A stretch of DNA of 13,170 bases from Candidatus Segatella papionis. GTDB taxonomy: Bacteria; Bacteroidota; Bacteroidia; Bacteroidales; Bacteroidaceae. The DNA is taken from contig DBLF01000091.1 of the NCBI GenBank assembly GCA_002297965.1, positions 1 through 13,170 on the forward strand, in the 5' to 3' direction. The translations under genes were made by a program, and so were the position numbers. The notes beneath the pieces were generated by a model. That model did no database searches and was not told where the DNA came from. It saw only the letters and a list, made by a program, of their open reading frames with translations. Below are positions 12,821 to 13,170 of the stretch, piece by piece (the stretch's first letter is position 1; every line of letters begins with the position of its first letter).

Positions 12821-13170
12821 ATGGACTTAAAAGGAATCTACACAGCCTCGGCCAATCGCTATGGCGACGCAGAGGCGCTTTATCAGAGATGCGGCAAAAG
12901 CGGAGTCTTGCTGCCGAAGATTAGCCTGGGATTCTGGCACAACTTCGGAGGAGTCGATCCTTACGAGCGAAGCCGTGCCATCACCCACTACGCCTTCGAC
13001 CACGGAATTACCCACTTCGACCTTGCCAACAACTATGGTCCTCCATACGGCAGCGCCGAGGAAACCATGGGCAGACTCATGAAGGACGACTTCAAGACCT
13101 ACCGCGACGAACTCTTCATCGCCACCAAGGCGGGATACGACATGTGGGAAGGTCCTTACGGCAACTGGGG
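12821..13170 (+). CDS. YghZ-like aldo-keto reductase (5' part, cut by the window end)
   Basis: NADPH-dependent aldo-keto reductase resembling E. coli YghZ (L-glyceraldehyde 3-phosphate reductase, AKR14 group), a cytoplasmic enzyme that removes reactive aldehydes such as methylglyoxal. The 116 codons present contain SLGFWHNFGG, THFDLANNYGPPYGSAE and ATKAGYDMW. Three of the four AKR catalytic residues are visible (Asp67, Tyr72, Lys103); the histidine lies beyond the window. The start is taken at 12821. An in-frame ATG at 12803 would add MKHQTI, but would leave only a few bases of leader after the predicted promoter. The gene has its own promoter and is divergent from the ATPase gene. Confidence 0.9.
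   Translation, partial: MDLKGIYTASANRYGDAEALYQRCGKSGVLLPKISLGFWHNFGGVDPYERSRAITHYAFDHGITHFDLANNYGPPYGSAEETMGRLMKDDFKTYRDELFIATKAGYDMWEGPYGNW

Overview
The window looks like chromosomal DNA of a gut or oral Bacteroidota, most likely Prevotella/Segatella. This rests on an adjacent SusC/SusD pair, several promoters of the Bacteroidota type (-7 box TAnnTTTG, sometimes with TTG about 20 bases upstream), poor Shine-Dalgarno sites with A-rich leaders, and gene families (DUF6078, DUF3874-type VapE helicase, AAA_14/DUF4143 ATPase) known mainly from this phylum. The genus is an inference from protein style, not a database result.

Left part (1-6543): a polysaccharide-utilisation locus fragment. The last 21 codons of an unidentified gene are followed by susC-like (127-3126), susD-like (3155-4825) and a secreted serine-type sulfatase (4979-6517). 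SusC and SusD form an outer-membrane glycan importer. The sulfatase suggests that the glycan is sulfated, for example mucin, a host glycosaminoglycan or an algal or plant sulfated polysaccharide. Two hairpins, the second terminator-like, lie between susD and the sulfatase and probably lower its expression.

Middle part (6536-10970): an accessory island. A remnant of a DUF4143-type ATPase (6536-6661, minus) is followed by a 529-residue protein of unknown function (6764-8353, minus) that carries six tandem 15-bp units. A divergent promoter region with a shared inverted motif comes next. Then comes the most striking object: a single SF3/VapE-type helicase gene (8807-10084) enclosed by two long inverted ends (8645-8751 and 10085-10193). 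The ends share a 17-bp perfect outer block, a central 8-bp block and a 38-bp inner block with one mismatch, all built from the 10-mer ACACTACACC in mirror-image order and spacing. Identical GAAAAG hexamers abut both outer edges like a target-site duplication. I read this as a candidate compact mobile or self-replicating cassette of about 1.55 kb with a helicase as its only gene. Downstream are a cluster of palindromes and repeats with a 22-bp period, an AT-rich repeat tract, a DUF6078 gene (10465-10896) and a perfect 19-bp-arm terminator.

Right part (10971-13170): two small remnants of ATPase genes (11041-11151, 11186-11278), an intact AAA_14/DUF4143 ATPase on the minus strand (11301-12551) with a good promoter and two operator-like elements, and the 5' end of a YghZ-like aldo-keto reductase (12821 to the window end), whose promoter lies partly inside a 15-bp inverted repeat. 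No tRNA, rRNA, CRISPR array, integrase or classical transposase was seen.
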